A program made the position numbers and the translations under genes. From JAAXQD01 sp963790095 (GTDB lineage Bacteria > Desulfobacterota > Desulfobacteria > Desulfobacterales > UBA11574), in assembly GCA_963790095.1 (NCBI GenBank), contig CAWBNO010000022.1:124001-188000 (forward strand): 64,000 nucleotides of DNA, given 5' to 3'. Below are positions 16,065 to 25,268 of this stretch, in pieces. The notes under the pieces are model-generated. The model searched no databases. It had not been told where the DNA came from and was given only the letters and a program-made list of their open reading frames with translations. Position 1 is the stretch's first letter; each line of letters opens with the position of its first letter.

Positions 16065-18155
16065 ATGAGCGAAAATGAAATCCATGAGCAGGATAAGAGC
16101 TTAGAGGAGGATGAAGGCCTGGAAATGGCGAAACGGTTGGCCGAAGAAGAAGAAGGAATCAGCCGACGTCCCAAGGGGCCTTCCAAATATGTTATTCCCA
16201 CGATTGCGGTAGCCTGGAGTATTTTCCAGCTGTCCATAGCCAGTTGGCTTATCTTAGATTCCACATTTATCCGAGCCATCCATCTTGGGTTTGCCCTGCT
16301 GATTGTTTTCCTAAACTATCCTTTTTTAAAAAAAGCACGTTTCGGCTTAAAATTCCTATCAATTACCGACAGAATCCCTATATTTGATTATATCATCGGC
16401 ATTGTGGCCGCTTTTTGTGCCCTTTATATTGCCATAGATTATGTGGGACTTACGACCCGCTACGGTGCACCCATAACACGGGACATTGTTATCGGTATAG
16501 GCCTTACCGTCCTTTTACTCGAGGCGTCACGACGGGTCATCGGACCTGCCTTGCCGATCATTGCCATGGTGTTTTGTTTCTATTCATTTTTCGGCCCCTA
16601 TATGCCGGATGTCATTGCGTTTAAGGGTGTTTCCATGAACCGGTTCGTCGGGCAGATGACCATGTCCACGGAAGGGATTTACGGCATTCCTCTAGATGTT
16701 TCCGCAACCATTGTTTTTCTGTTCGTTCTTTTTGGGGCCATGCTCGACAAGGCGGGTGCAGGTCATTATTTTATCCAACTGGCCATGAGCCTTCTGGGCG
16801 GATTCAAAGGCGGCCCTGCCAAGGCTGCAATTGTGGGGAGCGGCCTCACGGGCATGGTTTCCGGCTCAAGCATTGCCAATATCGTAACCACCGGAACGTT
16901 TACCATCCCCATGATGAAAAGAGTCGGCTATCCGGCAACCAAAGCCGCAGCGGTTGAAGTTGCAGCAAGCACAGACGGACAGCTGGCGCCGCCGATCATG
17001 GGTGCGGCTGCTTTCATTATTGCAGAATACGTCAACGTGCCCTATATCCAGGTCGTCAAGGCGGCCGCCATCCCCGCCTTTGCCTCTTATGCCGCCTTGT
17101 TCTTTATTGTTCATATTGAAGCATCCAAGCTGGGACTCAAAGGCATACCGCGAGCTGAACTCCCGGTCTTTTTTAAAACCCTGATTGGCGGCGTGCACTT
17201 TCTCGTACCCATTGGTATGCTCTTATATGAACTGATTGTCGTTCGACATTCACCCGAATTGGCAGCTTTTAATGCCATATGGGTCATGGCCATCCTCATG
17301 CTGTTCCAGGAACCGGTAAAGGCACATCTTAACAAACAGCCTCTCGGCCCTGCATTTAAGCAGAGTGTTATCGACATTTTTTCCGCTCTTGCAACCGGTG
17401 CCCGAAACATGGTTGCCGTCGCCCTTGCCACCGCCGCTGCAGGGATCATCGTGGGCGTTGTGGCCCTGGGACTCGGCGGCCTCATCACCGAAGTCATCGA
17501 TGTTGTCTCCATGGGCAACATCTATCTGATGCTGGTGATCACCGCTTTTACAAGCCTTATCATCGGCATGGGTCTCCCGACCACGGCCACATACATCGTC
17601 ATGGCTTCTCTGACAGCCCCGGCGATTGTGACCATCGGAGCCAACCAGGACTGGATTGTTCCCCTGATGTCAGCACATCTGTTCTGCTTTTATTTCGGCA
17701 TCCTTGCGGATGATACGCCACCTGTGGGTCTGGCTGCATATGCGGCCGCTGCTATTGCCAAGTCACCGCCCATTCCAACCGGTATTCAGGGTTTTATGTA
17801 TGACATCCGAACTGCCATATTACCGTTCATGTTTATTTTCAACAGCGACCTGATCCTTCAAAATATCAACAGTTGGCCCCAGGGAATTCTTATTTTCCTC
17901 ATGGCTTGTATAGGTAACTTTGCGTTTGCTTCGGCAACCCAGGGATGGTTTGTGGCTCGCAACAAGTTCTATGAAGTGCCGCTGTTTCTATGTGTAACTT
18001 TTATGTTGATGCGTCCTGACGCGGTTTCATCCTGGATCGGCCTTGCCCATGAACAGCGTTATTGGGTGTATCCCATGGGTCTTGCACTATATGGCTTGAT
18101 CTACCTTATCCAAAGACCCCGTATTCCGAAATCGGTTGTCGAGCCGGCGGCATAG
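16065..18155 (+). CDS. TRAP transporter permease, fused 4TM/12TM type
   Basis: A 696-residue polytopic inner-membrane protein uniting the small (DctQ-like) and large (DctM-like) TRAP subunits, the usual form for TAXI systems. The start at 16065 (MSENEIHEQD) follows AGGGTGA; upstream in-frame codons lie in the intercistronic hairpin. A charged cytoplasmic N-terminus precedes many hydrophobic segments. DctM-type motifs are GSGLTGMVSGSSIANIVTTG, ASTDGQLAPPIMGAAAF, and GMGLPTTATYIV with ADDTPPVGLAAYAAAAIA in the C-terminal half. It imports the receptor's ligand using the sodium or proton gradient. UspA follows 55 bases later. Confidence 0.92.
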   Translation: MSENEIHEQDKSLEEDEGLEMAKRLAEEEEGISRRPKGPSKYVIPTIAVAWSIFQLSIASWLILDSTFIRAIHLGFALLIVFLNYPFLKKARFGLKFLSITDRIPIFDYIIGIVAAFCALYIAIDYVGLTTRYGAPITRDIVIGIGLTVLLLEASRRVIGPALPIIAMVFCFYSFFGPYMPDVIAFKGVSMNRFVGQMTMSTEGIYGIPLDVSATIVFLFVLFGAMLDKAGAGHYFIQLAMSLLGGFKGGPAKAAIVGSGLTGMVSGSSIANIVTTGTFTIPMMKRVGYPATKAAAVEVAASTDGQLAPPIMGAAAFIIAEYVNVPYIQVVKAAAIPAFASYAALFFIVHIEASKLGLKGIPRAELPVFFKTLIGGVHFLVPIGMLLYELIVVRHSPELAAFNAIWVMAILMLFQEPVKAHLNKQPLGPAFKQSVIDIFSALATGARNMVAVALATAAAGIIVGVVALGLGGLITEVIDVVSMGNIYLMLVITAFTSLIIGMGLPTTATYIVMASLTAPAIVTIGANQDWIVPLMSAHLFCFYFGILADDTPPVGLAAYAAAAIAKSPPIPTGIQGFMYDIRTAILPFMFIFNSDLILQNINSWPQGILIFLMACIGNFAFASATQGWFVARNKFYEVPLFLCVTFMLMRPDAVSSWIGLAHEQRYWVYPMGLALYGLIYLIQRPRIPKSVVEPAA

Positions 18156-18210
18156 TTAACCGTCCGCGGCCCATTTTCGGTTGCTTGCAATCAAAATTAA
18201 GGAAAAGATC

Positions 18211-18705
18211 ATGGATGATATCAAAAAAATACTGGCTGCTCTTGATTTTACCCCGTACTCAGAGGGCACTTTCAACTATGCTGCAAAAATAGCCCAAAAT
18301 CTTAATGCTGAATTGATTATCGGAAGCATAATTAACAAAAGAGATGTTGCTGCAATCAATAGTATTACATCTATGGGATATGAAATAGACAGCGAACATT
18401 ACGTTGACGGCATTAAGGAAGAACGGAAAAAAATGCTGGAACAGTTTCTGGCAACGTCTTCCTTTAACTCTGAAAATGTGCGGCTAATCTTCAAGATCGG
18501 CAATCCCGTGGATGAATTATTAAAGCTTATCGTTAAAGAACACATTGACATGGTCGTCATGGGGGTCAAGGGGCGCACAGGCCTGGAACATGTATTGATC
18601 GGATCCGTGGCGGATAAGCTGTTTCACAATTCTCCCGTACCTGTGGTCTCTTTTCGGGATGAAAAGAATGCCGAACGGTTAAGAAAAAGAATAAAGATAG
18701 CGTAG
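18211..18705 (+). CDS. Universal stress protein (UspA family), ATP-binding type
   Basis: A 164-residue single UspA domain. The start at 18211 (MDDIKKILAALDFT) has AAGGAAA upstream and is preferred over the codon at 18181. The C-terminal G-x2-G-x9-G-S motif (GVKGRTGLEHVLIGS, about 117-131) is that of nucleotide-binding Usp proteins. Usp genes are frequently found behind TRAP transporter genes, and Usp proteins have been proposed to modulate TRAP transport; that role is inference here. Confidence 0.9.
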   Translation: MDDIKKILAALDFTPYSEGTFNYAAKIAQNLNAELIIGSIINKRDVAAINSITSMGYEIDSEHYVDGIKEERKKMLEQFLATSSFNSENVRLIFKIGNPVDELLKLIVKEHIDMVVMGVKGRTGLEHVLIGSVADKLFHNSPVPVVSFRDEKNAERLRKRIKIA

Positions 18706-18741
18706 CCGGTCACAAGCCAAATGGATTCGAGGGAGGGCAAA

Positions 18742-19227
18742 ATGTCCAAAAAAAAATTGCCAAATATATTGATAATGATTATTTGCATGTTGCTTATCGG
18801 CACGCCAGTTTTGGCGGGTGATCGTTTTACAGATAATGGCGACGACACGGTTACGGATCATCAACTGGGAGTCATGTGGGCAAAAACCGACAATCAGGGC
18901 GATATAAACTGGAAACAGGCCGAATTATGGGTTAAATACACCTTTCCTTTCACAATTAAAGAAAAGTATGACAACTGGCGGCTTCCCACCTTGGCCGAGC
19001 TTCAAAGCCTCTATGTCCTTGATAAAAAACATAAAGGGTATGAAACGGATTGTGGACAAATGGTCAAGACGGTTTCCGAAATAAAGTTGAGCTGCGGCTG
19101 GGTCTGGACGTCTGAAAGATCCGCCATTCAGGCTGCTATTTTTAACTTCAACCGCGGGTACCATTACATGGACCGAATTGGACATTATAAATCTTATCGC
19201 GCTTTACCTGTACGCGACCTGAAATAA
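18742..19227 (+). CDS. Secreted DUF1566 (Lcl-like) domain protein
   Basis: A 161-residue protein starting at 18742, with GGGAGG just upstream. Signal peptide: MSKKKL, hydrophobic core, TPVLA cleavage site. The mature region shows the DUF1566 pattern: RFTDNGDDTVTDHQLGVMWA, a central NWRLPTLAELQSL and a C-terminal YRALPVRD. This fold is related to C-type-lectin-like/sulfatase-modifying domains and is common in exported proteins of aquatic Proteobacteria; its function is unknown. It is convergent with the O-methyltransferase gene. Confidence 0.8.
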   Translation: MSKKKLPNILIMIICMLLIGTPVLAGDRFTDNGDDTVTDHQLGVMWAKTDNQGDINWKQAELWVKYTFPFTIKEKYDNWRLPTLAELQSLYVLDKKHKGYETDCGQMVKTVSEIKLSCGWVWTSERSAIQAAIFNFNRGYHYMDRIGHYKSYRALPVRDLK

Positions 19228-19241
19228 ACTAAAAAAACAAG

Positions 19242-19856
19242 CTATAAACGAAGCGCCAAACACAGCCCGTCCTTTTCAGGAGAATGAAAGGGCAGGAACG
19301 ATAACAGGCTAACGCTTTTCCATTCCAAAGACTCGAAAATCATCCGGTTGAAAGGATCTGCCTCTTTAAAACCCACGTTGTCCGCCACCAGCAGACCGCC
19401 TTTTCTCAAAAGCCGCCGGCAGTGGGGCAGCGCCCCATCGTAGTCCACCTTGTCGATATCCATAAAGATCACGTCAAAAGGCGGCGCAATCTTTTCCATT
19501 TCTTCAAAAGCGTCTCCCACCCGGATGTCAATCTGTGAATCCAAACCCGCCCGGCGGAAGTTTTCCCGGGCTCTTTCCGCCATTTCCGGATCATTCTCCA
19601 GGGTTGTCAGGCGACCCTGTGGGGTTTGAAATGCGCCGGCAAGAAAAATTGCGGAATACCCGGTGGCCGTGCCGAGCTCCAGGATTTTCCCGGCCCCGAC
19701 AATCCGTGCCAGAATAAACAGGAGTTCACCCACCACAGGTCCCACGATGGGGATGTCCTCTCCCCGGGCTTCTGCTTCCAGTTCCTTCAGAAGGGCGCTG
19801 CGTTCCGGTACAAACCGTCTAAAGTATCTTTCCGGATTTTCGACCAAGTCGGACAT
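19242..19856 (-). CDS. SAM-dependent O-methyltransferase (CCoAMT-like, family 3)
   Basis: A 204-residue Rossmann methyltransferase. SAM-binding motif ILELGTATGYSAIFLA (about 58-73), acidic loop TLENDPEMAERARENF, and FMDIDKVDY with a metal-binding-type Asp as in caffeoyl-CoA/catechol O-methyltransferases. The acceptor is unknown. It starts 11 bases after the AmrS gene, so the two are probably co-transcribed. Confidence 0.85.
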   Translation of the reverse strand: MSDLVENPERYFRRFVPERSALLKELEAEARGEDIPIVGPVVGELLFILARIVGAGKILELGTATGYSAIFLAGAFQTPQGRLTTLENDPEMAERARENFRRAGLDSQIDIRVGDAFEEMEKIAPPFDVIFMDIDKVDYDGALPHCRRLLRKGGLLVADNVGFKEADPFNRMIFESLEWKSVSLLSFLPFHSPEKDGLCLALRL

Positions 19857-19867
19857 GGTGTTTCACC

Positions 19868-20884
19868 TCAATTCCAAACGCCTTCGATCTCCCCACCGCA
19901 TTGGGGGCACCTTCCGTCGGTGATCCTATTTTTTTGGACATAAAACCCCCAGCGATCGATAAGAATTTCGCCGCACCGGGAACAGAATGTCTTTTCTCCA
20001 TGATCACCGGGGACATTACCGGTGTATACATATTTCAAGCCGGCGGTCTTGCCGATGGTGCGGGCCATATCCAGGGTCTTCACCGGCGTCGGAGGGCGAT
20101 CCGTCAACCGGTATGTTGGATGAAACCGGCTGATGTGCCACGGGGTTTCCACGCCCAGTGAATCCGATAGAAACGCCGCCAGCGCTTCGAGTTCTTTCCT
20201 GTCGTCGTTCAACCCCGGAATTAGCAACGTGGTGACCTCTACAAAAATACCCAGGGATTTCATCCGTTTCAACGTCTCTTTGACCGGCGCCAGGCGGGCT
20301 TGGCAGTAGGTCTTGTAGAAATCTTCGGTGAAGGCCTTTAAATCGACATTGGCGGCATCCAGGTAGGGGCTGATCATTTCGAGTGCTTCTCCGGTCATGT
20401 ATCCGTTGGTGACGAATATATTTTGGATTCCCTTTTCATGGGCAAGCTTTGCCGTATCATATGCAAATTCAAAATAGACGGTGGGTTCGGTGTAGGTATA
20501 TGCGATTGTTTTGCAATTTCCCTCCAAGGCTTCCTGGACAACATCAGCGGGGGTGGAGACATCGCCGGTGATCATCCCCTTCCGATCCGACGGCATCTGG
20601 GCAATGTCTGCGTTCTGACAAAAACGGCACTTGAAATTGCATCCCACCGTAGCGATGGAATACGAGAGACTCCCGGGGAGAAAATGATACAACGGTTTTT
20701 TTTCGATGGGATCGATGTGGCGGGCAATGACCCTGCCGTACACCCGGGTTTCCAAAGTGCCCCCGATGTTCTCCCGAACGCCGCATATGCCCCGGAGCCC
20801 GTCTTTTATGACACACCGGTGATTGCAGAGATGGCATCGGACTTTGTTCTCCGCCAGCGGTTCATATAAATACGCTTCCATCAT
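19868..20884 (-). CDS. amrS: AmmeMemoRadiSam-system radical SAM enzyme
   Basis: A 338-residue radical SAM protein. Cluster motif CNFKCRFC (Cys82, Cys86, Cys89). An N-terminal cysteine set (17, 20, 24, 34) is typical of the AmrS/PflA-like family, and a C-terminal zinc ribbon has CSRCG and CPQCGG. Length and domain order fit AmrS. In other genomes AmrS is linked with AMMECR1 and Memo genes; neither partner is in this window, and the chemistry is still poorly known. AGGAG precedes the two adjacent ATGs (20884 and 20881). It lies between two methyltransferase genes on the same strand. Confidence 0.88.
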   Translation of the reverse strand: MMEAYLYEPLAENKVRCHLCNHRCVIKDGLRGICGVRENIGGTLETRVYGRVIARHIDPIEKKPLYHFLPGSLSYSIATVGCNFKCRFCQNADIAQMPSDRKGMITGDVSTPADVVQEALEGNCKTIAYTYTEPTVYFEFAYDTAKLAHEKGIQNIFVTNGYMTGEALEMISPYLDAANVDLKAFTEDFYKTYCQARLAPVKETLKRMKSLGIFVEVTTLLIPGLNDDRKELEALAAFLSDSLGVETPWHISRFHPTYRLTDRPPTPVKTLDMARTIGKTAGLKYVYTGNVPGDHGEKTFCSRCGEILIDRWGFYVQKNRITDGRCPQCGGEIEGVWN

Positions 20885-20925
20885 CCGAACTCCTGATCCG
20901 AAGTAAAAGTTGAACCTTTTATCTC

Positions 20926-21660
20926 CTATCCCGCCAATACTTCGGTGGTCGGTTTGGGTTTATACGGCACGGTGAGCGGTCGGGTTTTAAATCGTGGAAC
21001 AAGGGTGACCACCATGCCGATAAACGCACCGAAAGGGTATTTTTTCAGCAGCCATGATTGTTCTATTTTTTCGGCGGTTCGACCTGGATGACCGACGGTT
21101 CTCCAGGTAATGGGCACATCCCCCAGCAAGGACCGAATGATCTCTTTGAGTTCCCAGATGCTGAAAAAACAGGCGTGATTGTATATGGTCCGTGTAAACA
21201 CGCCTTGGATGCGTCGGTGGACCCCTTTGACGGCATATCGGTTCAGAACGCCCAGAAATATTTTATCTTTGGCAACCCTGCTGGCCTCTTCGATGGCCTT
21301 TCTGGAATCTTCGACGAATTCCAATGTGTTAATCAAGCAGGCATAGTTAAAGGCATTGTCTTCAAAGGGGAGATCTTCCGCAAAACCTCGATAGAGCTCA
21401 GCACGATTCCCCAGGTTTTTGAGGGCAATATCAAGCATATACGGTGATGGATCGAGACCTGTAACATGGAGGCCCTGTTCATGGAAGGTCGACAGACCGG
21501 TACCGGTACCGCAACCGATATCGAGTACATGCTCTCCTTTCAGGGGGGTTAGTAGGTTGAGCATCAGGCGGTGTTCGACGTCAGCGACGAACCGGTTACA
21601 GGGATCCTTTAACCGTTCTTCGTATTCAATCGCATCATTAAAATCAAAAACATGGCCCAT
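20926..21660 (-). CDS. Class I SAM-dependent methyltransferase
   Basis: A 244-residue protein with motif I VLDIGCGTGTGLS (45-57), motif II GLDPSP, and an LPFEDNAFNYACLINTLEFV block similar to UbiE/type-11 methyltransferases. The C-terminal third has FFSIWELKEIIRSLLGDV, seen in this methyltransferase class. It is first in a three-gene minus-strand set (41 bases to amrS, 11 more to the O-methyltransferase). Acceptor unknown. Confidence 0.85.
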   Translation of the reverse strand: MGHVFDFNDAIEYEERLKDPCNRFVADVEHRLMLNLLTPLKGEHVLDIGCGTGTGLSTFHEQGLHVTGLDPSPYMLDIALKNLGNRAELYRGFAEDLPFEDNAFNYACLINTLEFVEDSRKAIEEASRVAKDKIFLGVLNRYAVKGVHRRIQGVFTRTIYNHACFFSIWELKEIIRSLLGDVPITWRTVGHPGRTAEKIEQSWLLKKYPFGAFIGMVVTLVPRFKTRPLTVPYKPKPTTEVLAG

Positions 21661-21854
21661 ACAACATCATTTAATGAAAAAAAGACATTTTTTCAAGGTT
21701 AAAACTTCATTTACAATAGAACAAATCTTACGTACGTGTTCAGGGGGTGCGCTTCTTCGTGTAACGATATTGGCGAAGTGGCTTCGTTATTTCAATGACT
21801 TAGCTGTGGGGGAGACCGCGGCTCGGAAACCGGAATTCTATCCCGGGCATCCCG

Positions 21855-21904
21855 GTCGGCGGTGAATATTTCACGGGCAACACCTTGACACAGAAGCCGC
21901 CGAC
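21855..21904. promoter_or_regulatory. Hairpin in the leader of the first moeA gene
   Basis: Perfect 8-base arms GTCGGCGG (21855-21862) and CCGCCGAC (21897-21904) enclose a small TGAA/TTCA hairpin, about 40 bases before the likely moeA start. Upstream (21760-21830) there is a further CGAAG/CTTCG stem and a G-rich stretch. The whole 280-base gap to the divergent methyltransferase is therefore a structured leader. A molybdenum-cofactor riboswitch is conceivable but I cannot recognise the consensus. Confidence 0.35.
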
Positions 21905-21944
21905 ATACTATAGCTTTTTTCAAAAAAACCATCTTGAGTTTAAA

Positions 21945-23173
21945 ATGAAAGAATTTTTCAAAGTTACCGATCTAAAGCGCGTCCTGGAATATTCATCTGG
22001 CTTTCCCCGGGTCGAAACCGAGGACATCCCCCTCGATGAATCCTTCGGAAGGATTCTCGCCGTAAGGATCCATGCGGATGTCGATCTTCCGGACTTTATG
22101 CGGTCCGCCATGGACGGATATGCGGTCCGTGCGTCCGCGACCTTCGGGGCTTCCGAAGCAAATCCGGCATATCTCACAATCAAGGGCGCCGTCCCCATGG
22201 GGGAATCCCCCGCTTTTTCCATCGGATCCCATGAAGCCGCCAGAATTTCCACCGGCGGTATGCTGCCGGACGGTGCCGACAGTGTGGTCATGATCGAGCA
22301 CACCGAAGCCATAGACGCCACCACCATTGAAATCTACCGAAGTGTTGCGCCGGGGCAACATATTCTGGAAAAGGGAGAAGATATCCCCAAAGGGGATGTC
22401 CTTGTCCCGGAAGGAAAGCGTCTCAGGTCCCAGGAAACAGGACTATTGGCCGCCTTCGGAACCAAGACGGTGACGGTCTATAAAAAACCCGTGGTCGGTA
22501 TCATTTCCACGGGAGATGAGATTGTTGCCCTCGATGATACACCGGCACCCGGCCAAATTCGTGACATCAACATGTATACGCTCTCCGGCCTGCTGAGGAA
22601 GGCCGGCGCCGTTCCGATCTCCTTTGGAATTGTTCGAGACGACTTCGACGATCTTTTCAGGACATGCACCACGGCGCTGGCCCAATCGGACATGGTCCTC
22701 ATTTCAGGGGGAAGTTCTGTGGAACCCGGGATTTCACCATCGACGTACTCTCGGCGCTCCCGGAATCCGACATCCTCGTCCACGGCATCTCCATCAGCCC
22801 GGGGAAGCCCACAATCCTGGCCAAATCCCGGGACCTCGCCATATGGGGTTTGCCGGGCCATGTGACCTCGACCATGGTGGTCTTTGAAATCGTCGTCAAG
22901 CCGTTCATCGAACATATCGGCGGTTTATCCCTTAAAAATAAAAAAAATTTCACCCTTTCCGCCCGGCTCAGCAGGAACATTGCATCGGCCCAGGGCCGGA
23001 CGGAGTATATCCGGGCACGCTTGAACCATAAGGACGGCATTCTGTGGGCAGACCCCATCCTCGGCAAATCAGGCCTCATCAACACCATGGTCAACGCCGA
23101 CGGCCTCATTGAGATCGGGTTAAACACCGAGGGGTTGGACAAGGGCACCGAGGTGGCGGTGATCCCCCTTTAA
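21945..23173 (+). CDS. moeA: Molybdopterin molybdenumtransferase MoeA, interrupted by a -1 frameshift
   Basis: Two overlapping frames (to about 22720, then to 23173) join into one MoeA of about 409 residues. The first frame has LPDFMRSAMDGYAV, a TGGMLPDGADSVVMIE block and ISTGDEI. It runs to VLISGGSSV and then leaves frame. The second frame continues GTRDFTIDVLSALPESDI and GLPGHVTSTMVVFE. One missing G in GTGGAACC (22719-22724; GTGGGAACC expected) explains the break. MoeA inserts molybdate or tungstate into adenylylated molybdopterin. The start at 21945 (MKEFFKV) fits the family better than the codon at 21885. A second, fused MoeA follows. Confidence 0.85.
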
Positions 23174-23208
23174 TAAGTGTCCATCCACAAACGGCATCCT
23201 TAAGCCCA

Positions 23209-23256
23209 AGCTTTGTTTTATCTCCAGAGGGGATTTGATTTGTTAAATATTCATTT
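23209..23256. repeat. Dispersed short repeat, copy 2 (mate at 2961-3008)
   Basis: Same CAGAGGGGATTTG-containing block as at 2961-3008, again directly after a + strand gene and before low-complexity repeat sequence. Noncoding. Confidence 0.5.
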
Positions 23257-23261
23257 TAGAA

Positions 23262-23338
23262 AATAGGAATTAGAAATTAGATAACCCCAAATGGACGCAA
23301 ATGTAATAAGAAGATGAGAAGGTCAGAAAGTGGGAACA
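23262..23338. repeat. Purine-rich low-complexity repeat left of the MoeA-PBP gene
   Basis: Degenerate purine-rich units (AAAATAGGAATTAGAAATTAG, then GAAGATGAGAAGGTCAGAAA type, each under 21 bases). The inverted counterpart, CTATTTTCTAATTCCCACTTT and similar, occupies 25262-25455, so the MoeA-PBP gene lies between inverted copies of the same simple-repeat family. Confidence 0.45.
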
Positions 23339-23339
23339 A

Positions 23340-25268
23340 ATGAGCCATAGACGCAACATCTATCTAAAAATGAAAACCCTGGAAGAAGCACGGGAAATTA
23401 TTTCCGGAGGGTTTCCCCTGGATCGGACACGTTCCAAAGAGACGATTTCCGTCCCCGACGCGGTGGGCCGGGTTCTGGCCGAGCCGGTAACGGCCGTAAT
23501 CTCCTCACCCAATTTTCATTTATCTGCCATGGACGGTATCGCAGTAAAAGCGGCAAATACCTTTGGGGCCGCTGAAACAAAACCCAAAGAATTGCGGGTC
23601 GGCATGGACGCTTTTTATGTCAATACCGGCCATGTCATGCCTGAAAACACCGATGCGGTGATCATGATAGAACATGTTCATGTTCTCGACAAAAACCGAC
23701 TCGAGATCGAGGCCCCGGCATTTCCCTGGCAGAACGTTCGAAAGGTCGGTGAAGATATTGTGGCCACCGAGCTCCTTTTCCCCCAAAACCATGTGATCAC
23801 CCCCTATTGCCTGGGGGCGCTTGTTTCCGGCGGCATCTTTACGGTCCCGGTAAAAGCCAAACCCAAGGTACTGATCATCCCAACAGGCTCGGAGCTCGTG
23901 GACTGGCGGAAAACACCCGTCGAGGATCTTCAACCGGGTCAGGTCCTTGAAACCAATTCTTTTGTCCTCGGAAAACTTGTGGAGTCCTTCGGCGGCAAGT
24001 TTACCCGCCATGACATGCTCACCGATGATCCTTTGAAATTAAAAGCGGCGATTCTGGATGCCGTGAACAGCGGCTTTGACATAATCCTCACGGTGGGCGG
24101 ATCCTCTGCCGGATCCGAAGACCATACAAGACGGGTCATCGACGACATCGGCACGGTGCTGGTCCACGGTGTGACCATCATGCCGGGAAAACCCATTTTA
24201 ATCGGCAGAATAGCGGAGATCCCCATCTTTGGAATCCCGGGGTATCCGGTTTCGGCCATCGTTGCCTTTGAACAGTTTGTTGCCCCGCTCATATCCTCGA
24301 TGCTCGGCCAGCCCGAGCCGGAGCGGACCAGGGTCCAGGTGGAGCCCACCCGAAAAATCGCATCCAAACTCGGCCTCGAAGAATTTATACGGGTAAAACT
24401 GGGGGCGGTGGGCAATAAAATCGTGGCCATTCCCCTTCCCAGGGGCGCCGGCTCTATCACCACTCTCACCGAAGCGGACGGCATCATCCGGGTCCCCAAA
24501 AACCTGGAAGGAATTCGGCCCCATGAACCGGTGACAGCGGAACTTTTGCGGCCCCTGTCTTCGATAAACAATACCATTGTTGTGGTGGGAAGCCACGACA
24601 ACACACTGGACGTTCTGTCCGACCAGATTCGGTCCGGGCACAAAAATCTGACTCTCTCGTCGAGCCATGTGGGGAGCATGGGCGGCCTCATGGCCATAAA
24701 AAAGGGGGGGTGTCATCTGGCCGGATCCCATCTCCTCGACACCCGGGACGGAACCTACAATCAATCCTATATCCGGAAATATCTGCCGGATACCCCGGTC
24801 AAACTGGTGCATCTCGTGATGCGGGACCAGGGTCTCATCCTATTGCCCAAAAATCCCAAAAGGATACGGGGGATCGAGGATCTCAGCCGAAAGGACATCA
24901 CTTTCATCAACCGGCAGGCCGGTTCCGGCACCCGGATACTCCTCGATTACCGCTTAAAACAGATGGATATCGATCCCTCCCGAGTCAACGGATATGATAA
25001 TGAAGAGTTCACCCACATGGCTGTGGCCGTGGCCGTGCTCAGCGGTGCCGTGGATGTGGCACTGGGAATTTATGCGGCCGCCAGAGCCCTTAATCTCGAT
25101 TTTATTCCCGTTGTCACCGAACAGTATGACCTGGTTATTCCCGAAATATTTTTTGACGCTGAAAATATCCAGATCCTCCTGGAAACCATCCGCGCGCCGG
25201 AGTTCAAACATCGGGTCCAAGCCCTGGGCGGATACAGCACGGAAAAGACAGGGCAAGTAATCCTTTAG
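23340..25268 (+). CDS. moeA: MoeA fused to a periplasmic-binding-protein-like (LysR/ModA-type) domain
   Basis: A 642-residue fusion. Residues 1-400 form a complete MoeA: FHLSAMDGIAV, MPENTDAVIMIEHV, LIIPTGSEL, LTVGGSSAGSEDHTRR and IPIFGIPGYPVSAIVAFE. Residues about 415-635 form a PBP-like domain starting VVVGSHDNTLDVLSDQI, with SSHVGSMGGLMAI and FINRQAGSGTRILLDY. This architecture is known in anaerobic bacteria and archaea and is thought to tie oxyanion sensing or delivery to cofactor insertion. It follows a first MoeA on the same strand; two MoeA paralogs may serve molybdenum and tungsten separately (inference). Confidence 0.9.
   Translation: MSHRRNIYLKMKTLEEAREIISGGFPLDRTRSKETISVPDAVGRVLAEPVTAVISSPNFHLSAMDGIAVKAANTFGAAETKPKELRVGMDAFYVNTGHVMPENTDAVIMIEHVHVLDKNRLEIEAPAFPWQNVRKVGEDIVATELLFPQNHVITPYCLGALVSGGIFTVPVKAKPKVLIIPTGSELVDWRKTPVEDLQPGQVLETNSFVLGKLVESFGGKFTRHDMLTDDPLKLKAAILDAVNSGFDIILTVGGSSAGSEDHTRRVIDDIGTVLVHGVTIMPGKPILIGRIAEIPIFGIPGYPVSAIVAFEQFVAPLISSMLGQPEPERTRVQVEPTRKIASKLGLEEFIRVKLGAVGNKIVAIPLPRGAGSITTLTEADGIIRVPKNLEGIRPHEPVTAELLRPLSSINNTIVVVGSHDNTLDVLSDQIRSGHKNLTLSSSHVGSMGGLMAIKKGGCHLAGSHLLDTRDGTYNQSYIRKYLPDTPVKLVHLVMRDQGLILLPKNPKRIRGIEDLSRKDITFINRQAGSGTRILLDYRLKQMDIDPSRVNGYDNEEFTHMAVAVAVLSGAVDVALGIYAAARALNLDFIPVVTEQYDLVIPEIFFDAENIQILLETIRAPEFKHRVQALGGYSTEKTGQVIL

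Noticed and set aside
22690..22750. Programmed frameshift in moeA
   Set aside because: No slippery heptamer or downstream structure stands out, and MoeA is not known to use recoding; a missing G is simpler.
23939..24697. Open frame antisense to the MoeA-PBP gene
   Set aside because: Shadow of a high-GC coding region; the sense strand holds a complete fused MoeA.
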